DNA of 49,176 bases from Polyangiaceae bacterium (GTDB lineage Bacteria > Myxococcota_A > Polyangia > Polyangiales > Polyangiaceae), in the NCBI GenBank assembly GCA_025937835.1, contig JAICQO010000045.1, positions 1 to 49,176 of the forward strand, in the 5' to 3' direction. Below the pieces are notes generated by a model. It had not been told where the DNA came from, ran no database searches, and saw only the letters and a list, made by a program, of their open reading frames with translations. Shown one piece after another: positions 22,671 to 31,115 of the stretch. Both the position numbers and the translations under genes were made by a program. Position 1 is the first letter of the stretch, and every line of letters starts with the position of its first letter.

Positions 22671-23106
22671 CGAGGAGCTGCTGGCTCGACTCCGCACCGC
22701 GCTTTCGGGGCGCTCGGAACTGCGGTTCGCGGTGCTGTTCGGCTCGGCGGTCACGCGCGGTCCCAATTTGGCGCGGGACATCGACGTAGCGGTTTCCTGT
22801 TCGCGGCCACTCGCTCTGCTGGACCGCGCGAGCCTTGCGACGGAGCTCGAGCTGGCTTTGGGTCGCGAGGTCGATGTGGTGGACGTCGATGAGGCTTCGA
22901 CGCTGCTACGCTGGGAAGTGGTCCGGCATGGCCAAACGATCCTTGCGAACGATCCAGAGCACCTGCTTCAGTTCCAGGCGCGGGTGCCGATCGAGCGCGC
23001 CGATCTCGAACCGCATTACTCTCGCGAGAGCGCCGGGCTGCGTCGCGCACTCGAGGAACCCCGATGGTCCGCATCGAACTCGTCCGTGATAAGATCCGGC
23101 GACTGA
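22663..23106 (+). CDS. mntA: MntA-type minimal nucleotidyltransferase (antitoxin)
   Basis: A 147-residue minimal nucleotidyltransferase. The catalytic signature GSx10DxD is complete: FGSAVTRGPNLARDIDVAV (G27, S28, D39, D41). In HEPN/MNT systems this enzyme inactivates the HepT ribonuclease by adding AMP to a Tyr near its active site. The GTG at 22663 is chosen because TIEELLARLR is the usual opening; an upstream ATG at 22630 would add a region without family character. The gene overlaps the following hepT-like gene by about 43 bp. Because that partner is frameshifted, this antitoxin appears to stand alone. Confidence 0.82.
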   Translation: MTIEELLARLRTALSGRSELRFAVLFGSAVTRGPNLARDIDVAVSCSRPLALLDRASLATELELALGREVDVVDVDEASTLLRWEVVRHGQTILANDPEHLLQFQARVPIERADLEPHYSRESAGLRRALEEPRWSASNSSVIRSGD

Positions 23107-23472
23107 GGGAGACGGTCGCCGCGCTTCGCGACGCGCTGCCCTCGAGCCCGCTCGGCCTCTCGCACCGAGATGCTCTCGACCTCGTTTCGTTCCGCGTCTA
23201 TCGGGGACTACAAGAGGCCATCGATAGCGGACGAGGGCTGGGGCCCAGCACCGAGCCTTCGTGACCATTTCACGATCCTCGGCTCGCACAAGGTTCTCGA
23301 GCCAGAGCTCGCAACGGCGCTGGCCGGCGGGGTGAAGGTCAGAAACCTGATTGGGCATGCTTACGCCGACGTGGACGCCGCAAAGCTCCACGAGGCCGCC
23401 ACCGAGCTCGTCGGCGTTCTAGACGCCTTCTGCGCCGAGGTGCTTCGCTACGCCGAAACGCGCACCCGCTGA
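23064..23472 (+). pseudogene. hepT: HepT-like HEPN ribonuclease gene, frameshifted
   Basis: Two adjacent frames together make one HepT (DUF86) protein. The first runs from ATG 23064 through LVSFRVYRGLQEAID and then ends at a stop near 23264. The second continues the family sequence from IADEGWGPAPSLRDHF to VKVRNLIGHAYADVD and the C-terminal helix. The RNxxxH active-site motif and the Tyr that MntA modifies (RNLIGHAY) are intact in the second frame. At the join (about 23220-23230) roughly five residues expected between 'EAID' and 'IADEGWG' are missing, so a deletion not divisible by three broke the gene. A sequencing error cannot be excluded. Confidence 0.75.
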
Positions 23473-23531
23473 GAGGGTCGAGCGGCATCGAAGGGCACCC
23501 GCGTAGCGGTCGCTGTGCTAGTGGCCGGGCT

Positions 23532-25373
23532 ATGCGGATCGTGGGTTTGCTGGCTGCGGGCGCGGTCGGAGCGGTGACGCTCGCGGGGTGCGCCGTAGAT
23601 AAAAACAAGTTCGAGTTCGATGGGCAGGCGGGGGAGAGCGGCGACGGAGCGGGTGGAACGAGCGGTGGACGCGGCTCGAGCAAGGGCGGCGGCGGCTCGG
23701 GTGCAGCGGGATCGGTGTGCGATTCGGCTCCGTGCCTGAACCAAGGGCAATGCACGGACGTCGGCGGAGGGCGCTACCAATGCGCGTGCTCGCCGGGCTA
23801 CGGCGGCGTGCGCTGCGAAATCGACATCGACGACTGCGCGGTGGATCGATGCAAGAACGGAGGGGTGTGCGTGGATCGGGTGAACGACTACGAGTGCCAG
23901 TGCTCGGTCGGCTACGGGGGGAAAGATTGCGAGCTGGCGGATGACGATTGCGCCCGGATGCCGTGCCAGAACGGCGGCGAGTGCGTGGACGGCAACGCTC
24001 GCTACACGTGTGTCTGCCCGGCGGGGTTCTCGGGGCTCGACTGCGAGCGCGCGGTCTCCGGTTGCGCGGACGCTCCGTGCCTGAACGGCGAGTGCAGCGA
24101 GACGGCTGGCGGCTACACGTGCGCGTGCTCGGCAGGCTTCACGGGTAAAAATTGCGAGACCGACATCGACGAGTGCCTGACGCAGCCGTGCCACAACGAC
24201 GCCGCGTGCATCGACGGCGTGAATGGTCGAACGTGTCAGTGCAAGGCGGGATCCGATGGGCCGGACTGCGACGTGGACGTCGACGAGTGCCAGGACAATC
24301 CCTGCCAGAACGGCGGCGAGTGCGAGAATCTCTCGCCGGGGTTCGAGTGCGATTGTCCCCCGGAATGGACGGGTAAAACCTGCGAGCTCGACGTGGACGA
24401 GTGCGCCTCCGCGGGCGCTTGTCCCGCCGGTCGCAGCTGCGTGAACGAGGCCGGGGGGCACGATTGTCCGTGCGCGCCGGGCGGCATCGGTGCGAATTGC
24501 GAGCGCGTCTTCGATGTTTTGCCCCCGGTGGAGCACTACGAGGATTGCTTTGGCTGGGACGTGAACGCCGACGGTTCGGTCGTCGTCGGCGGGTGCAGGC
24601 AGGGCAGCGGCACTGGCCAAGTTGCATACCGCTGGAGCGAAGCGACCGGCATGGAGGCCCTCGAGGGTTTGCGGGAGCCCGCAGCGCGGAGGGTGAGTGA
24701 CGACGGCAACGTCATCGCGGGGGACCACGCCTACATCCAGGGCGCTACCAGCGTGGTATTCCGCTGGACGCGCGCGACGGGCATGGTTGCAATCGATCTA
24801 CGCGCAAACTGCGTGATGAACGCCGACGGCTCGGTGGTAGCCGCCGCCAGCTCACGCTGGACCCCATCCGGCATCCAGGACCTCTCTCCCATCATTCAGG
24901 CGCAGGCCGTGAGCGGTGACGGCAACGTGATCGTCGGATCCGGATCCTCTCAAGAACAGGTTTACCGTTGGACACCGAGCTCGGTCGACGAGCTGCCCGT
25001 GCCGACCGGCGCGCGCTTCGTCTGGGTGTGGGCTATGAGCACGGATGGATCGACGCTCGTCGGCAGAGTGGACATCGGCGACACCACCGGTGGGATCATC
25101 TGGCGCGGCACCGAGCTCGTGCGCAGCAGTGGGCTCCCCGAGCTCTCCGCCATCAGCGGCGACGGCTCGGTCATGATCACCTACCACCCCGTGGGGATCT
25201 GGGATGAAACTCAGGGGTTTCGTGACTTGAAGCAAATGCTGAATGCCCAGGGCGCCGCCATTCCCGAGGCGCAGCTCTTTGCGTCGGCCATCTCCCGCGA
25301 CGGCCGCTATGTCGTCGGCACCATGCAGGTCAAGGGCCAACCGGACCGCGCGTTTCGGGCGAAGCTGCCCTGA
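23532..25373 (+). CDS. Surface lipoprotein with seven EGF-like repeats and a beta-propeller-like domain
   Basis: A 613-residue lipoprotein (signal ending TLAGC, Cys20) with a Gly/Ser stalk. Seven EGF-like repeats follow (about 63-330), each with six Cys in the eukaryotic-type spacing; the first reads CDSAPCLNQGQCTDVGGG and later ones open with DIDEC, DVDEC and DVDEC, the calcium-binding form. Repeat 4 is short (CLNGEC). The C-terminal ~270 residues contain repeated VSDDGNVIAGD, VSGDGNVIVGS and ISRDGRYVVGT phrases, as in HAF-repeat extracellular propellers. Surface adhesion or cell-contact functions are plausible but unproven. The 3' end is 2 bp from the convergent cytochrome gene. Confidence 0.88.
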   Translation: MRIVGLLAAGAVGAVTLAGCAVDKNKFEFDGQAGESGDGAGGTSGGRGSSKGGGGSGAAGSVCDSAPCLNQGQCTDVGGGRYQCACSPGYGGVRCEIDIDDCAVDRCKNGGVCVDRVNDYECQCSVGYGGKDCELADDDCARMPCQNGGECVDGNARYTCVCPAGFSGLDCERAVSGCADAPCLNGECSETAGGYTCACSAGFTGKNCETDIDECLTQPCHNDAACIDGVNGRTCQCKAGSDGPDCDVDVDECQDNPCQNGGECENLSPGFECDCPPEWTGKTCELDVDECASAGACPAGRSCVNEAGGHDCPCAPGGIGANCERVFDVLPPVEHYEDCFGWDVNADGSVVVGGCRQGSGTGQVAYRWSEATGMEALEGLREPAARRVSDDGNVIAGDHAYIQGATSVVFRWTRATGMVAIDLRANCVMNADGSVVAAASSRWTPSGIQDLSPIIQAQAVSGDGNVIVGSGSSQEQVYRWTPSSVDELPVPTGARFVWVWAMSTDGSTLVGRVDIGDTTGGIIWRGTELVRSSGLPELSAISGDGSVMITYHPVGIWDETQGFRDLKQMLNAQGAAIPEAQLFASAISRDGRYVVGTMQVKGQPDRAFRAKLP

Positions 25374-25375
25374 GC

Positions 25376-26671
25376 TCACGGCTTTGCACCCACCAGGGTA
25401 GCGGTCGTTCGACTCGAGATCTCGGCCGTGCGCGCCGGGTCCCCGCTGGGCAGGCGCTCGAGCTTTTCGGGACCGCGCGCGTACGCTTCGTGCAACCAGG
25501 ACTCCCCGTTGCGCTTCAGAACGTCGATGCTCGCGACGGCGCCAGGGGTTCGCGCGCCGAACCAGCGTTCGTCGTCGCTCGCCGACCAGGTCGCGAGCAC
25601 CAGGATCGAACCCGGCGGATAGGGCTCGTTGCTGCGGGTCCGCGCGTGGTTGGCCGCGACGTGGTCGCCCAAGAGCATCGAGAAGGTGGTGCGTTCGGGG
25701 TTCACGCTGAGGCCGAGCACGCGACCCGTGAGCAGATCGAGCCCTTCCGGCAATTCGGCGCTTCGTCGAACCGGCCGTGTGAAGACGGCATCGCTGTCCT
25801 TCAAGGGCGCGTGGCAGCCGACGCACTCCTCCGCAAAGCTCGCGTCCTGGCCATAGGGAGCGAGCTCGTTACCGCGCCAGCGCGCGAAGCCCCAGCCCAG
25901 CGTACCGGCGTAGCGCTCGCGATCTTTGAACATGAGCTCGACCTGCCAGAAGTCCCCGGCGTGCGCGCCGCCGTCGGGATCGGCTACCAACTTCCAGGCC
26001 ACCTTGGCGAGCCCGGCACCGTCCGGCCATGGCGCGATCTCGTTCTCACGAATGGCCTGGATCGCGGCAGCGTTACCGAGGATCGCGCGCACCGTACCGT
26101 TGTCGAAGCGCTCCGAGCCGCTGATCGGCTTCCACGCACCGTAGTCGGCGGGAAAGGCGATCCCGTTGGGCGCCGGAAGCGGCGGGCTCGGTGGGCTCGG
26201 CAGCGGGCTCGTCCCCGCGGGCGGCTTGGGTGCGACGGCGAGCGTGCTCAAATAACCCTTTATAGTGATTATGTCGTCGCCCGAGATCCGCGCTCCCGGA
26301 TGGATCGCCAGGTAGGGCTTCGGGGGCATCGCGCCGAGCAGGACGTGGTTCACGGACTCGAACAGCGCGGCGTTTTGCCTGGCTTGAGGGAGCTTACCGA
26401 TGTCCGAAAAGTTCAGGCGCTTTCTGCCCTCGGTCACGTCGCGGACTACGAGCCAGTAAGCAGGCACGATCCGATCGAACCAGGGCAGACGCGTCTCGTT
26501 CGAATGGCAGTCGTAACAGGCCCGCCGTAGGATCGCCTTCACCTGGGCGGGCGCGGACAGATCTGCGGTGACCGGAGGATGGGGCAGCTCTGGCCGAAAA
26601 AACTGCAAGAGGACGAACACTCCTCCGACCAGGCTCGCGCAATGGAGCAACACCCGACGTGTCTTCGACAT
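25376..26671 (-). CDS. Di-heme protein: haem-binding domain plus cytochrome P460-like domain
   Basis: A 431-residue exported electron-transfer-type protein. The start at 26671 gives an N-terminal membrane/signal segment (LLHCASLVGGVFVLLQFF). Residues about 38-140 form the haem-binding domain (ACYDCHSNET, C52/C55/H56; LPWFDRIVPAYWLVVRD). After a Pro-rich linker (150-170), residues about 172-290 resemble cytochrome P460 (AFPADYGAWKPISGSERFDN; second heme site EECVGCHAP, C283/C286/H287). The C-terminal ~130 residues repeat P460-like strands without a heme site. It is 43 bp downstream of an anti-sigma gene, making a sigma/anti-sigma/cytochrome operon; a redox or small-molecule stress response is a fair guess. 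Confidence 0.82.
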   Translation of the reverse strand: MSKTRRVLLHCASLVGGVFVLLQFFRPELPHPPVTADLSAPAQVKAILRRACYDCHSNETRLPWFDRIVPAYWLVVRDVTEGRKRLNFSDIGKLPQARQNAALFESVNHVLLGAMPPKPYLAIHPGARISGDDIITIKGYLSTLAVAPKPPAGTSPLPSPPSPPLPAPNGIAFPADYGAWKPISGSERFDNGTVRAILGNAAAIQAIRENEIAPWPDGAGLAKVAWKLVADPDGGAHAGDFWQVELMFKDRERYAGTLGWGFARWRGNELAPYGQDASFAEECVGCHAPLKDSDAVFTRPVRRSAELPEGLDLLTGRVLGLSVNPERTTFSMLLGDHVAANHARTRSNEPYPPGSILVLATWSASDDERWFGARTPGAVASIDVLKRNGESWLHEAYARGPEKLERLPSGDPARTAEISSRTTATLVGAKP

Positions 26672-26714
26672 GTTTCGGACTTTCGATTTCGAGAACGCGA
26701 ATGAACGCGCAAAC

Positions 26715-27476
26715 TCAGGTGCTCGGCAGTAGACGCTCGAGAACCTCGGGGCTCGACTCGCCAACCAGCAGCGAGCCGACGCCCCGGCCCAGCCGCCCGA
26801 CGACCACCTGCGAGCCCGCTTGACTCAGGTACACGCCGCTCCGTCCGATCGCTTCGCGCACCAGCGGCTGGCGCAGGAACAGCGCCTCGGAGACGACGAA
26901 CTGCACCAGGATCCGCTCGCGAAAGCGATACGCGATGGCCACCGACGACTCTTCTCGAATCGTCGTCAGCCAAGAGCTCACGAGCGTCACGTCGTCGCTG
27001 CTCAAGTAGGGAACAGGGCGGCCGAGCGCGCCTTCCAGCTCGCTCGGGGCGCGGGGAGCCGGCAGCTCGCGTTCCCGCACGCGTTCGTACTCGCGCAGCG
27101 CTTCGTTCACCATCGGCGGCAGCGCGGCGGTACGAGTTGCGTCCCGTTCGCTCCGTTGCACGAGCCAGAGCGCACCGAAGCCCGCAGCGGCGGCCCAACC
27201 TCCGGCAGCGGCAAGCACCCAGCGCCGCGGCATCCGCGACTTCACGGGCGTGTCCCGCGTTGCTTCGCCGTCCAGGCGCGCAAAGGCGCGCGCGCGCAGC
27301 AGCGGATCCGGCTCCGAGGAACGTAGCTTTGCGAGCTTGCCTTGGACGGCGCCGAGCAGCCGCGACTCGCGCTGGCATTGCTCGCAGCCCTGGACGTGCT
27401 CGCGGATCGCGCGTTCGTCGCTCATCGAGCGCGTGTGCTCGAGGTTCGCCGCGAGCTCTTCGTCACCGGCGCGCAT
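26715..27476 (-). CDS. Membrane anti-sigma factor with zinc-finger N-terminus
   Basis: A 253-residue protein with a zf-HC2-like anti-sigma domain at the N-terminus (HVQGCEQC, H27/C31/C34). One transmembrane helix follows (about 83-105, WVLAAAGGWAAAAGFGALWL) and then a ~150-residue periplasmic domain of unknown fold. It should hold the adjacent ECF sigma factor at the membrane until a periplasmic signal releases it. The ATG at 27476 is preferred; a GTG at 27491 would add five residues. It overlaps the end of the sigma gene by 14 bp, the usual coupling for such pairs. Confidence 0.84.
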   Translation of the reverse strand: MRAGDEELAANLEHTRSMSDERAIREHVQGCEQCQRESRLLGAVQGKLAKLRSSEPDPLLRARAFARLDGEATRDTPVKSRMPRRWVLAAAGGWAAAAGFGALWLVQRSERDATRTAALPPMVNEALREYERVRERELPAPRAPSELEGALGRPVPYLSSDDVTLVSSWLTTIREESSVAIAYRFRERILVQFVVSEALFLRQPLVREAIGRSGVYLSQAGSQVVVGRLGRGVGSLLVGESSPEVLERLLPST

Positions 27477-28056
27477 GTTCGCTCTCCTCACCCGCTTCGG
27501 ACCGTGCCGTCGGGGGCGCGGTCAGGATCACGGCCAGCTGCCGCCGCGCGCGGTGGATCCGGCTCATCACCGTGCCGATCGGCAGCCCGAGCGTGTCCGC
27601 GACTTCGCGGTAGCTCAGCTCTTCGACTTCGTAGAGCTCGAGCGCCAGCGACAACTCTCGGGGCAAACTCTGGAGCGCGGCCCAGACCTCTTCATTCGAG
27701 GCCCGTTCGAGCAGGAGCTCTAGCGAGGTCGGCGAAGAAGAGGCGACGAGCTCCACGAAATGTGGTTCCAGATCGACTACCGGGACCAGCTGTTCCCGGC
27801 GAGCGTTCTTCCGCATGTGCTCTTGAAGGACGCGCAAGCAGATCCGGAACAACCAGGGCCGCACCGCATCCCGATCGCGCAGCGTGTCCCATTCGCGCCA
27901 GGCCTGAAGCACGGCGTCCTGCAAGAGGTCCTCCTCTACCCCGGAGCGGCTCTTGATTCGCCGCGACAGAAAGCCCAGTAGGCGCCCCAACAGCGGACCG
28001 ACCGCGGCCTCGAACTTTCGGCGGTCGGTCGAGCTGGATGGAGAGAGCGAGGACAT
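27463..28056 (-). CDS. ECF RNA polymerase sigma factor
   Basis: A 197-residue sigma factor. Region 2 is at about 25-90 (GVEEDLLQDAVLQAWREWDT, VRPWLFRICLRVLQEH). Region 4 is at about 125-175 (LPRELSLALELYEVEELSYR, GLPIGTVMSRIHRARRQL). The ATG at 28056 places the sigma fold at the usual distance from the N-terminus; the frame stays open upstream but would run into the divergent gene. It overlaps its cognate anti-sigma gene and leads the three-gene operon ending in the cytochrome. The 230-bp gap to the divergent prenyltransferase-like gene must hold both promoters. Confidence 0.9.
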   Translation of the reverse strand: MSSLSPSSSTDRRKFEAAVGPLLGRLLGFLSRRIKSRSGVEEDLLQDAVLQAWREWDTLRDRDAVRPWLFRICLRVLQEHMRKNARREQLVPVVDLEPHFVELVASSSPTSLELLLERASNEEVWAALQSLPRELSLALELYEVEELSYREVADTLGLPIGTVMSRIHRARRQLAVILTAPPTARSEAGEESEHARR

Positions 28057-28286
28057 GAAACGCCGGGGTCGAAGCTCAGATGGGACGAGCCCGTGGATTA
28101 TTCTCGCGAACCGCGCCAGCTCGTCTCGCAATTGCTGGACCTCGCCGCGATCGCCGGGCAAAAGAGCGAGCTCGAACTGCGACGGGCTGGGCCCCAAGGG
28201 GGCTCCGCGCGCCGCCGTGACACTTTTGCGCCGCTCCGTTTCGACCAGGCCACCCGATCGGTTCGGCCGACGGCACTCAGAGGCTG

Positions 28287-29081
28287 ATGTCGGAAACGGC
28301 GGAAGGCGAAGTGCACGATACCGAGGTGTCCGCTGGGAACTCGCCGGGTGCGGCGGCGCCTTTGCGCGTCGCGCTGCTGTTGGCGGCGGAAGATGCGGGG
28401 CAAGTTTATAGCCCAGCTGCGCTATGCGATGCGGTGCTCGAGCTCCAAGCCTCGGGAGTGAAGGAGCTGACCCTTTCGGCGTTCGGCGAGCTCTCGCACT
28501 GGGCGCGAGCGGCGGCACCCTCCGAGGCGCAGCGCTTTGGCGATTTCCTTGCGTATGCCACGCCCTGTCTGGTCGCCGCGGGGATCCGCGTCAGGGCTCT
28601 CGGCAATGTCGACGAGCTGCCGAGCGCGCTCCGCCACGGCCTGGAGCACCTTCTGGAAGCGACCCGCTCGTGCCACGGTATGGCTCTTACGCTCCTGGTG
28701 TCGTACGCGGGGTGTGCCGACGTGATCGAGACGGCACGACACCTGGCCGCGCTGGTTCGGTCCGGGTTGCTGATCCCCGAAGACATCGACGAGCAGCTGT
28801 TTCGCGAGCGCATGCAAGCGGGGAAGGTCTCGGACTTCGACCTGTGCATTTCCCGCGAGGGAGCGATCCTCGCGCACGAGCTATTCCCATTTCAAGGTGC
28901 ACGCGCGGAGTCGTTGGAGATCTCACCGGAACCCGAGCAGCTCGGTGCAGAGCTCGGCCGCGTGCTCGACGAGCGCGCCGCGCGTGATCGCCTGAGCGAG
29001 GCGCCGACCGCGAGCGGGTCCCGCCTTCGCCCGACCCAGTTTCGCGGCGCGCGCCTTTCAGCGAATGGTCGAGGCGCGTGA
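28287..29081 (+). CDS. Degenerate cis-prenyltransferase (UppS-like) homologue
   Basis: A 264-residue protein whose middle aligns by eye with undecaprenyl diphosphate synthase: LTLSAFGELSHW (61-72) for LTLYAFSTENW; GIRVRALGNVDELP (99-112) for GVxLRxIGDxxxLP; LTLLVSYAGCADVIETARHL (134-153) for LTLNxALxYGGRxEIVDAxR; and LIPEDIDEQLF (162-172). Two catalytic parts are lost. The MDGNGRWA loop with the essential Asp is replaced by LLLAAEDAGQ, and the RTSGExRLSNF pyrophosphate-binding loop by ISREGAILAHEL. It is therefore probably a non-catalytic paralogue, perhaps regulating or binding isoprenoid diphosphates. The C-terminus is Arg-rich and unstructured. No linked isoprenoid operon is adjacent. Confidence 0.7.
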   Translation: MSETAEGEVHDTEVSAGNSPGAAAPLRVALLLAAEDAGQVYSPAALCDAVLELQASGVKELTLSAFGELSHWARAAAPSEAQRFGDFLAYATPCLVAAGIRVRALGNVDELPSALRHGLEHLLEATRSCHGMALTLLVSYAGCADVIETARHLAALVRSGLLIPEDIDEQLFRERMQAGKVSDFDLCISREGAILAHELFPFQGARAESLEISPEPEQLGAELGRVLDERAARDRLSEAPTASGSRLRPTQFRGARLSANGRGA

Positions 29082-29141
29082 CCACCCAAATTTCTCCCGA
29101 GGGGCCACTCGATTATCGTGACCACGACGACACCCCCGTGC

Positions 29142-30305
29142 ATGGCGCAAGGCGGACGCTCGGCCCTCCCGAGCGCCATCCTGCTTGCGCTCATCACGAT
29201 GGCCTGTGGCTCCTCGGGAGATTCCGCTCCCGGGCGCTCGTCTCAGCGGCATGGGCCCGCTAGCTCGGGCGGATCGATCACGGAAGACTGGTCCACAGGG
29301 AGCGGCGGAGTCACGGCCTCCGCAACGGGTGGCAGTGCGTCGCCCGCAACGCCGTTCGTCGCGTTGCCGAAGAGCAGCGGCGGCGGTGCCCCGTCGAGCG
29401 GTCGTTCGCCACAGGGAGGCGCAAGAACCAGCGGGGGACGCGGCGGCTCTACCACCGGCGGTGTTACAGCGAGCACTGGCGGCACTTCGGACAACGCCTC
29501 CGGCGGCGTCGCACCAGCGGAGAGCCCAGCACCTGAGGGCACTGCGAAGGGAACTTGCTGCGCGGACGGTGATTGTCTGTGCCATACGGCTCCGCCGAGC
29601 GAGCCGACCGCGAGTGACGGCCCGTACGAAACGTCGACGCAGACGCTCGGCACCGGCACGCTGCATTACCCGACCGACGCCGAGCCGCCGTTCGCGGGGA
29701 TCGCGATCTGCCCCGGATTCTTGAATAGCGGACCGGAGATGGCTCCCTGGGGACGCTTCTACGCTTCGTGGGGCTTCGCCGTGGTGGTGACGAACACCGG
29801 TCCCCTCGACCTGCCGGACCTGCGCGGCAGCAAGTTGGTAGCGGCCATCGACGAGCTCAAAGCAGAGAACGCGGGCAGTGGTCCGCTCGCTGGCAAATTG
29901 GCAGGGCGCTACGGCACGAGCGGCTATTCCATGGGTGGCGGCGGCACGACGCTCGCATCCGCCAAGGACCCGACGTACAGGAGCTCGGTCGGGCTCGCCG
30001 CCTGGGGACCGGACGGCAGCAAAGTGAAAGTGCCGACGCTCTTTCTGTGCAGCGATAGCGACACGGTCGCGGGCTGTGGCTTCTCGCAAACCGCTTACGA
30101 CGCGATGGGGGCGACACCGAAGATGCTGATCGAGATCCCGGGCGCGAACCACTTCGCCTGGTTCGGTCCCGACGCCGCGGGCCGAGGCACGTCCGGAGCG
30201 TACGCGCTGGCGTTTCAGAAAGTGTTTCTCGAGGGGGACGAGCGCTGGCGCCCGCTGTTGCTCGGTCCCGCAACGCAAGGCAGCGTCGTCACGAACATCC
30301 AGTGA
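29142..30305 (+). CDS. Alpha/beta-hydrolase lipoprotein, polyester-hydrolase (cutinase)-like
   Basis: A 387-residue lipoprotein (LALITMACGSS, Cys22) with a ~110-residue Gly/Ser/Thr stalk and then a compact alpha/beta hydrolase (about 165-387). The catalytic triad is visible: GYSMGGGG (S263), CSDSDTVAGC (D307, flanked by C303 and C312 in a likely disulfide) and GANHFAWFG (H337). The GxSMGGGG elbow and ordering resemble bacterial cutinase/PETase-type esterases of the dienelactone-hydrolase family. A cell-surface esterase acting on polyesters, cutin-like or lipid substrates is likely. The ATG at 29142 is chosen for its signal peptide. It is convergent with the next sigma gene, 15 bp apart. Confidence 0.83.
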   Translation: MAQGGRSALPSAILLALITMACGSSGDSAPGRSSQRHGPASSGGSITEDWSTGSGGVTASATGGSASPATPFVALPKSSGGGAPSSGRSPQGGARTSGGRGGSTTGGVTASTGGTSDNASGGVAPAESPAPEGTAKGTCCADGDCLCHTAPPSEPTASDGPYETSTQTLGTGTLHYPTDAEPPFAGIAICPGFLNSGPEMAPWGRFYASWGFAVVVTNTGPLDLPDLRGSKLVAAIDELKAENAGSGPLAGKLAGRYGTSGYSMGGGGTTLASAKDPTYRSSVGLAAWGPDGSKVKVPTLFLCSDSDTVAGCGFSQTAYDAMGATPKMLIEIPGANHFAWFGPDAAGRGTSGAYALAFQKVFLEGDERWRPLLLGPATQGSVVTNIQ

Positions 30306-30320
30306 TCCTTCGGCGCTGAG

Positions 30321-30947
30321 TCATTCGTCGCCAGCGACCCTCAAGCGGCGCGCGGGCGAGGGTTCGTCTCGCTGGAGGTCTCGCCGAAGTGCGCTGCGCC
30401 CGCGGAGCAGCCGATCTTTGACGGTGTTCGGTGAGATCGCGAAGAGCTCGGCGATCTCTTCGATCGAGTACTCGAGACCATGCCGGAGGATCAGCACCGA
30501 GCGCTGCCGCTCCGAGAGCCGATCCAGGCACTCGCAAGCCAGCAGCGAGTGTTCGATGTTTCCGTGCGTGACACCTACCTCCTCGTCGAGAGGCGCACCG
30601 TGTGCGCGCCGCTCCGACGCGGCTGCCCGCAGCGTCGTGCGCACGGTGATGCGATCGGTCCAGCGCTCGAGCGAGCTTTCCCCGCGGTAATTCCGCGCGG
30701 ACTTGAGGACTTCGAGCACGCTGAGCTGGACCGCGTCCTCGGCGTCGTGCTGGTTTCGCAGCAGCGCGCGGCACAAACGTTGAATGCGGCGGAGCAGGCG
30801 GCGTACGAGCGTGCGCTGGGCTTCCGAGTCGCCGGCCGCGACCTGGGCCATGAATCTTACGTCTTCGGCGTTCGAGAGCATGGCGCGGGGTGCTGCGGGC
30901 TGCGCGTCGGTGCCGTCGATCCATGCTGGTGCCGCTAGCCGCGTCAT
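30321..30947 (-). CDS. ECF RNA polymerase sigma factor
   Basis: A ~208-residue sigma factor. Region 2 is QHDAEDAVQLSVLEVLKSAR and SLERWTDRITVRTTLRAA; region 4 is LSERQRSVLILRHGLEYSIE and ISPNTVKDRLLRGRSALRRD. Possible starts are ATG 30947 and ATG 30881 (MLSNAEDVRF, where similarity to the family begins); neither has a strong ribosome-binding site. It diverges from a secreted protein gene that precedes a FecR/zinc-finger protein on the plus strand, which may be its anti-sigma partner although it is 1.4 kb away. Confidence 0.87.
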   Translation of the reverse strand: MTRLAAPAWIDGTDAQPAAPRAMLSNAEDVRFMAQVAAGDSEAQRTLVRRLLRRIQRLCRALLRNQHDAEDAVQLSVLEVLKSARNYRGESSLERWTDRITVRTTLRAAASERRAHGAPLDEEVGVTHGNIEHSLLACECLDRLSERQRSVLILRHGLEYSIEEIAELFAISPNTVKDRLLRGRSALRRDLQRDEPSPARRLRVAGDE

Positions 30948-31115
30948 ACAAGCGCTTTCGTCGGTGGCCGAACGAACGCGAGAACCCGGCTCCGAGCGAC
31001 ACGCGCAGCACGACGGCACCGTTCATGAGTGGCGGGTCGGGGCGACTTCGGGTGGGCAACGCGTCCGGCGACGTTGCTGACGAGCAGAGGGCGCGCGTGG
31101 TACTCATGAAAAGCT

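Noticed and set aside
28057-28518. Upstream extension of the ECF sigma factor frame
   Set aside because: It would run into the divergent prenyltransferase-like gene and precede the normal start of the sigma fold by over 150 residues.
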